This document shows positions 62,388 to 64,000 of a stretch of DNA of 64,000 nucleotides, in pieces; the first letter of the stretch is position 1, and the number at the start of each line of letters is the position of its first letter. The translations under genes were made by a program, and so were the position numbers. The DNA is taken from NCBI RefSeq assembly GCF_016482825.1, contig NZ_JAEMNV010000003.1, forward strand, positions 682,001 to 746,000, given 5' to 3'. This DNA is from Antrihabitans stalagmiti. GTDB lineage: Bacteria > Actinomycetota > Actinomycetes > Mycobacteriales > Mycobacteriaceae. The notes beneath the pieces are model-generated. The model did no database searches. It was not told the origin of the DNA and saw only the letters and a list, made by a program, of their open reading frames with translations.

Positions 62388-63029
62388 ATGGACATCGCAG
62401 CCGGACTCGAGCTGGTCGCATCGGCCGTTTCAGCGCCGCTGCTGCTCGCCGTCATCGCCGCGATTCTTGTCGTGGAATCGGGATCCGTTGTGGGAGTGCT
62501 GCTTCCAGGTTCCAGTATCGTGCTCAGTCTGGGCGTGCTCGTCGGAACCGGAACGGTGCCGATGCTTCCGGCAGTATGTGTCGTCGCGATCGCAACGACG
62601 GTCGGCACTCAGTATTCGTTCCTGAGGGCGCGCGAACAGGTGGCCACCTTCGAAGTCTCGCGAGGGCTCGACGAATTGACCGGAGGCAGACTTTCTCGTG
62701 CGGTCGCTGCGACACAGCGGATGTCGGACCGATCCCCGCGCGCGGTGTCCTTCGGGGCGCCGCTGTTCGGCGGTATCCGCACATTGGCACCGAGATTTCT
62801 TGCACAGTCGCCGATCCGCTACCAACAATTCGCTGGATTGAGTGCGCTGTCGGCATGGGTCTGGTCCGTAGTTCTCGTATCCGTCGGAGCTGTTGCAGGT
62901 GCCGGCGACCGGATCGGCACTGTGATCGGACTCGTCGGAATCCCTGCGTTTGCGACCTTCGTCGTCATTCGGAGGTGGCGGCGTCGGTGTGACCCGCGTC
63001 GCTTCTCAGCAGCAATATCGAATCGGTGA
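62388..63029 (+). CDS. DedA family membrane protein
   Basis: 213-residue protein with five or so membrane segments. ESGSVVGVLLPGSSIVLSLGVL and the mid-protein GGIRTLAPRFLAQSPIRYQQFAGLSALSAWVW match the DedA/VTT family (undecaprenyl phosphate or lipid flipping, membrane potential). ATG 62388 has CGGAG 6 bases upstream. It may be controlled by the paired repeats upstream. A second, more distant VTT protein is at 658-1347. Confidence 0.85.
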   Translation: MDIAAGLELVASAVSAPLLLAVIAAILVVESGSVVGVLLPGSSIVLSLGVLVGTGTVPMLPAVCVVAIATTVGTQYSFLRAREQVATFEVSRGLDELTGGRLSRAVAATQRMSDRSPRAVSFGAPLFGGIRTLAPRFLAQSPIRYQQFAGLSALSAWVWSVVLVSVGAVAGAGDRIGTVIGLVGIPAFATFVVIRRWRRRCDPRRFSAAISNR

Positions 63030-63036
63030 GCGAGGT

Positions 63037-63077
63037 GTGACCTCCTGTTCAACGTTTCGGAAACCTTGTGGAAACGT
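63037..63077 (+). promoter_or_regulatory. possible GlnR-type site before nasA
   Basis: GAAAC half-sites at 63060 and 63071 are 11 bp apart (GAAAC-n6-GAAAC), with a GTGAC at 63037 roughly two turns further upstream, similar to the actinobacterial GlnR box. The GAAACGT end also pairs with ACGTTTC at 63052. It ends only 13 bp before the start codon, which is unusually close for an activator. Confidence 0.35.
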
Positions 63078-63089
63078 CAGCGCGTCACG

Positions 63090-64000
63090 ATGGCCGGTGT
63101 GACCATCGACGACATCGAACGGACGAGGACCGCGTGCTCGTACTGCGGCGTCGGCTGTGGCATCGTCGTCGACACTCAGAAGGACCCGAAGAGCGGCGCC
63201 AAGTTCATCGCTAAGGTGTCCGGCGACAAGCTGCATCCGACGAACTTCGGGCGACTGTGCACCAAAGGTGCGACGCATGCCGACATGATGCGGGCAACCG
63301 GTCGGATGGAAACCGCCCTCGTGCGAGGCACGCGTGGTGGTGAACCGGAGGCCGTCGACGTCGACGACGCGATCCGTGACGCCGCCGAGCGCTTACGGCG
63401 AATCGTCGACGAGCACGGACCCGATGCTGTCGCGCTGTACGTGTCCGGGCAGATGTCGATCGAGGCGCAGTATCTCGCCAACAAGCTGGCCAAAGGTTTC
63501 CTGCGCACCGTTCATATCGAATCTAATTCACGATTGTGCATGGCGAGCGCCGGTACGGGCTACAAACAGTCGCTCGGCGCGGACGGCCCACCGGGTTCAT
63601 ACACCGACTTCGAATCGAGCGACCTCTTCTTCGTCATCGGTGCCAACATGGCCGACTGCCATCCAATTCTCTTCCTGCGGATGTCGGAGCGGCTGAAAGA
63701 GGGCGCGAAGCTGATCGTCGTTGATCCGCGCCGCACGACCACTGCGGACAGGGCTGACCTGTTCTTGCAGATCGCGCCGGGCACAGACTTGGCGCTGCTC
63801 AACGGGATACTGCATCTGCTTGTCGAAAACGGTTGGATAGACGAAGATTTCATCGCCGCACACACCGATGGCTGGGCAGGTATGCCGGAGTTTCTCGCCG
63901 ACTACACACCGGAGCGCGTCGCCGACATCACCGGTCTTTCCGTCGAAGACATCCGCACCGCCGCCGAGCTGATCGGCGCGGCAGGGGAGTGGATGACCTG
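63090..64000 (+). CDS. nasA: assimilatory nitrate reductase catalytic subunit, 3' end outside window
   Basis: First ~303 residues of a Mo-bisPGD enzyme of the NasA/NarB type, which reduces nitrate to nitrite in the cytoplasm. [4Fe-4S] ligands CSYCGVGC and C in GRLCTKGA; LCMASAGTGYKQSLGADGPPGSYTDFE (molybdenum region, with Cys in NSRLCMAS), FFVIGANMADCHPI and VVDPRRTTTADRAD. ATG 63090 or GTG 63099. Truncated by the window edge; nirBD or transport genes may follow. Confidence 0.9.
   Translation, partial: MAGVTIDDIERTRTACSYCGVGCGIVVDTQKDPKSGAKFIAKVSGDKLHPTNFGRLCTKGATHADMMRATGRMETALVRGTRGGEPEAVDVDDAIRDAAERLRRIVDEHGPDAVALYVSGQMSIEAQYLANKLAKGFLRTVHIESNSRLCMASAGTGYKQSLGADGPPGSYTDFESSDLFFVIGANMADCHPILFLRMSERLKEGAKLIVVDPRRTTTADRADLFLQIAPGTDLALLNGILHLLVENGWIDEDFIAAHTDGWAGMPEFLADYTPERVADITGLSVEDIRTAAELIGAAGEWMT

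Overview
The window comes from a high-GC actinobacterium of the order Mycobacteriales, most likely a Rhodococcus-type member of the Nocardiaceae. The main evidence is F420-dependent glucose-6-phosphate dehydrogenase, PknG with its GlnH/GlnX partners, VirR- and DUF3263-type proteins, and a gene order that largely follows the Mycobacterium tuberculosis interval fgd1-pta-ackA-pknG-glnH-glnX-mutT3-thiE-thiO-thiS-thiG-lpqL-thiD-thiC-xthA-GNAT-def-Rv0430-Rv0431-sodC-ybdK-Rv0435c-pssA-psd. Assignments rest on reading motifs and on known families; no database search was run. Many genes start with GTG, and several have no visible Shine-Dalgarno sequence.

Layout. Positions 1-1677 hold a minus-strand run (small protein, TVP38/DedA-like membrane protein, HAD phosphatase cut by the window edge). 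1958-7481 holds fgd, a membrane diguanylate cyclase inserted between fgd and pta, and pta-ackA. 7459-12391 is the minus-strand glnX-glnH-pknG amino-acid sensing operon. 12724-15586 carries a Nudix hydrolase and a molybdopterin oxidoreductase. Thiamine synthesis is split into thiE / thiO-thiS-thiG (15.6-18.4 kb) and thiC-thiD (23.2-25.7 kb), the latter behind a clear TPP riboswitch. Between them lie an ABC exporter, an M28 peptidase lipoprotein and a class III cyclase.

26-31 kb is an accessory block: a TetR/FAD-monooxygenase pair and an MFS exporter/MarR pair, divergent around two operator-like palindromes. 31-38 kb returns to the mycobacterial core order (xthA, GNAT, def, DUF3263, VirR-like, sodC, ybdK). 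38.4-41.2 kb holds two tandem, gap-free paralogous PAP2/AUR1-like membrane enzymes. 41.2-42.9 kb has an HxlR regulator, a flavin/F420 oxidoreductase and a DHFR-like reductase. 42.9-49.0 kb is a complete Mrp (Mnh) cation/proton antiporter operon with an A-B fusion. 49-53.7 kb is mixed: Nudix, DUF222-HNH (13E12 type), ASCH, membrane protein, PEP mutase-like. 53.7-57.5 kb is the Cdc48-like ATPase-pssA-psd block for phosphatidylserine/ethanolamine synthesis. 57.6-64 kb carries a GlsB-like protein, fabH, two lipoproteins, a disordered small-ORF stretch, a DedA protein and the start of an assimilatory nitrate reductase.

The features most worth a second look are: an expanded array of GTQ repeats in the N-terminus of PknG; a dispersed RNA-type hairpin repeat that abuts the stop codons of two unrelated genes 31 kb apart; tandem AUR1-like enzymes; paired inverted repeats ahead of several regulators and transporters; a potential G-quadruplex between the Mrp operon and a Nudix gene; a 15-bp-periodic repeat upstream of sodC; and unannotated small ORFs near 12.5, 61.3 and 61.8 kb. 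No tRNA, rRNA, CRISPR array, prophage or complete insertion sequence was seen.
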